A stretch of 64,000 nucleotides of DNA from Sphingobacterium lumbrici (GTDB lineage: Bacteria > Bacteroidota > Bacteroidia > Sphingobacteriales > Sphingobacteriaceae), in contig NZ_SRZY01000033.1 in assembly GCF_006476045.1 (NCBI RefSeq), positions 43,137 to 107,136 on the forward strand, written 5' to 3'. Below are positions 63,945 to 64,000 of this stretch, in pieces; within the stretch, counting starts at the first letter, position 1, and every line of letters begins with the position of its first letter. The notes beneath the pieces were generated by a model. That model was not told the origin of the DNA and ran no database searches. It saw nothing but the letters and a program-made list of their open reading frames with translations. A program made the translations under genes and the position numbers.

Positions 63945-64000
63945 ATGCAAGGACGAAAAGACTTTACTCCCCGGCTGTTTTACGAACTGAGCTTAGATCG
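63945..64000 (+). CDS. Transposase N-terminus, IS1182 type, truncated by window edge
   Basis: From ATG 63945 the frame reads MQGRKDFTPRLFYELSLDR and runs off the window. That opening is characteristic of one IS1182-family transposase group (MQGKK...LF...L). Only 18 full codons are visible, so whether the gene is intact is unknown. It differs from the transposase at 36.7-38.2 kb, so it belongs to a different element. Confidence 0.65.
   Translation, partial: MQGRKDFTPRLFYELSLD

Overview
The window reads as chromosomal DNA of a Bacteroidota bacterium, most likely a Sphingobacteriaceae (Sphingobacterium/Pedobacter-like) species. The grounds are a sigma/FecR/STN-SusC/SusD module, DUF4843, PKD-like and TlpA lipoprotein families, DUF2851, DUF4199 and lmo0937-type proteins, and repeated upstream boxes of the form TAnnTTTG, the Bacteroidota -7 element. 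The species assignment is inference. No prophage, CRISPR array or conjugative module is visible.

Region 1 (1-15.6 kb) is an accessory nutrient-acquisition locus on the + strand. It holds the end of an ECF-type sigma factor, a FecR anti-sigma factor, a secreted M60-like metallopeptidase, a TonB-dependent SusC with an STN signalling domain, SusD, a DUF4843 lipoprotein, a PKD-like lipoprotein, and three tandem TlpA-type thioredoxin paralogues. The likely logic is that substrate binding at SusC/SusD signals through STN to FecR and releases the sigma factor. The peptidase leader and the SusC leader share sequence blocks.

Region 2 (15.7-29.2 kb) is housekeeping: tRNA-Lys, prmC, ribD, a DUF2851 protein, an ankyrin protein, ubiX, a dihydroorotase homologue that has lost its metal ligands, small conserved proteins, two GT2 glycosyltransferases, a PhnP-like MBL hydrolase, a 50-residue lmo0937-type membrane peptide, ispD and queA. 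Two unannotated short transcription units (about 15.70-15.95 kb on -, and 21.20-21.40 kb on +) are predicted from promoter box plus terminator.

Region 3 (29.3-36.4 kb) is a compact glycogen operon: cytoplasmic GH31 glycosidase, glgB, glgA and glgC. An intact IS1182-like element (36,504-38,266) follows it, pointing the other way.

Region 4 (38.3-49.3 kb) carries an aspartate-type aminotransferase, a bile-acid:sodium-symporter-like carrier, rpoN, a class A penicillin-binding protein, a large peptidase/TolB-propeller/beta-barrel envelope protein, a GIY-YIG protein and an XRE-S24 regulator. Region 5 (49.3-54.3 kb) is the translation operon rimP-nusA-infB, headed by a promoter and immediate intrinsic terminator that looks like an attenuator.

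Region 6 (54.3-64 kb) is mixed: a PaaE-like ferredoxin reductase, a secreted PNGase F-like protein, a decayed gene, DoxX, tRNA-Pro, VF530, katG, a DUF1801 protein, a ROK kinase without its zinc cysteines, two small unknown genes, gene remnants, interspersed palindromic repeats, and the first codons of another IS1182-type transposase at the edge.

A recurring theme is the placement of a TAnnTTTR box exactly 4 nt before the start codon of prmC, ribD, the DUF2851 gene, the ferredoxin reductase gene and the VF530 gene, which predicts leaderless or nearly leaderless mRNAs.
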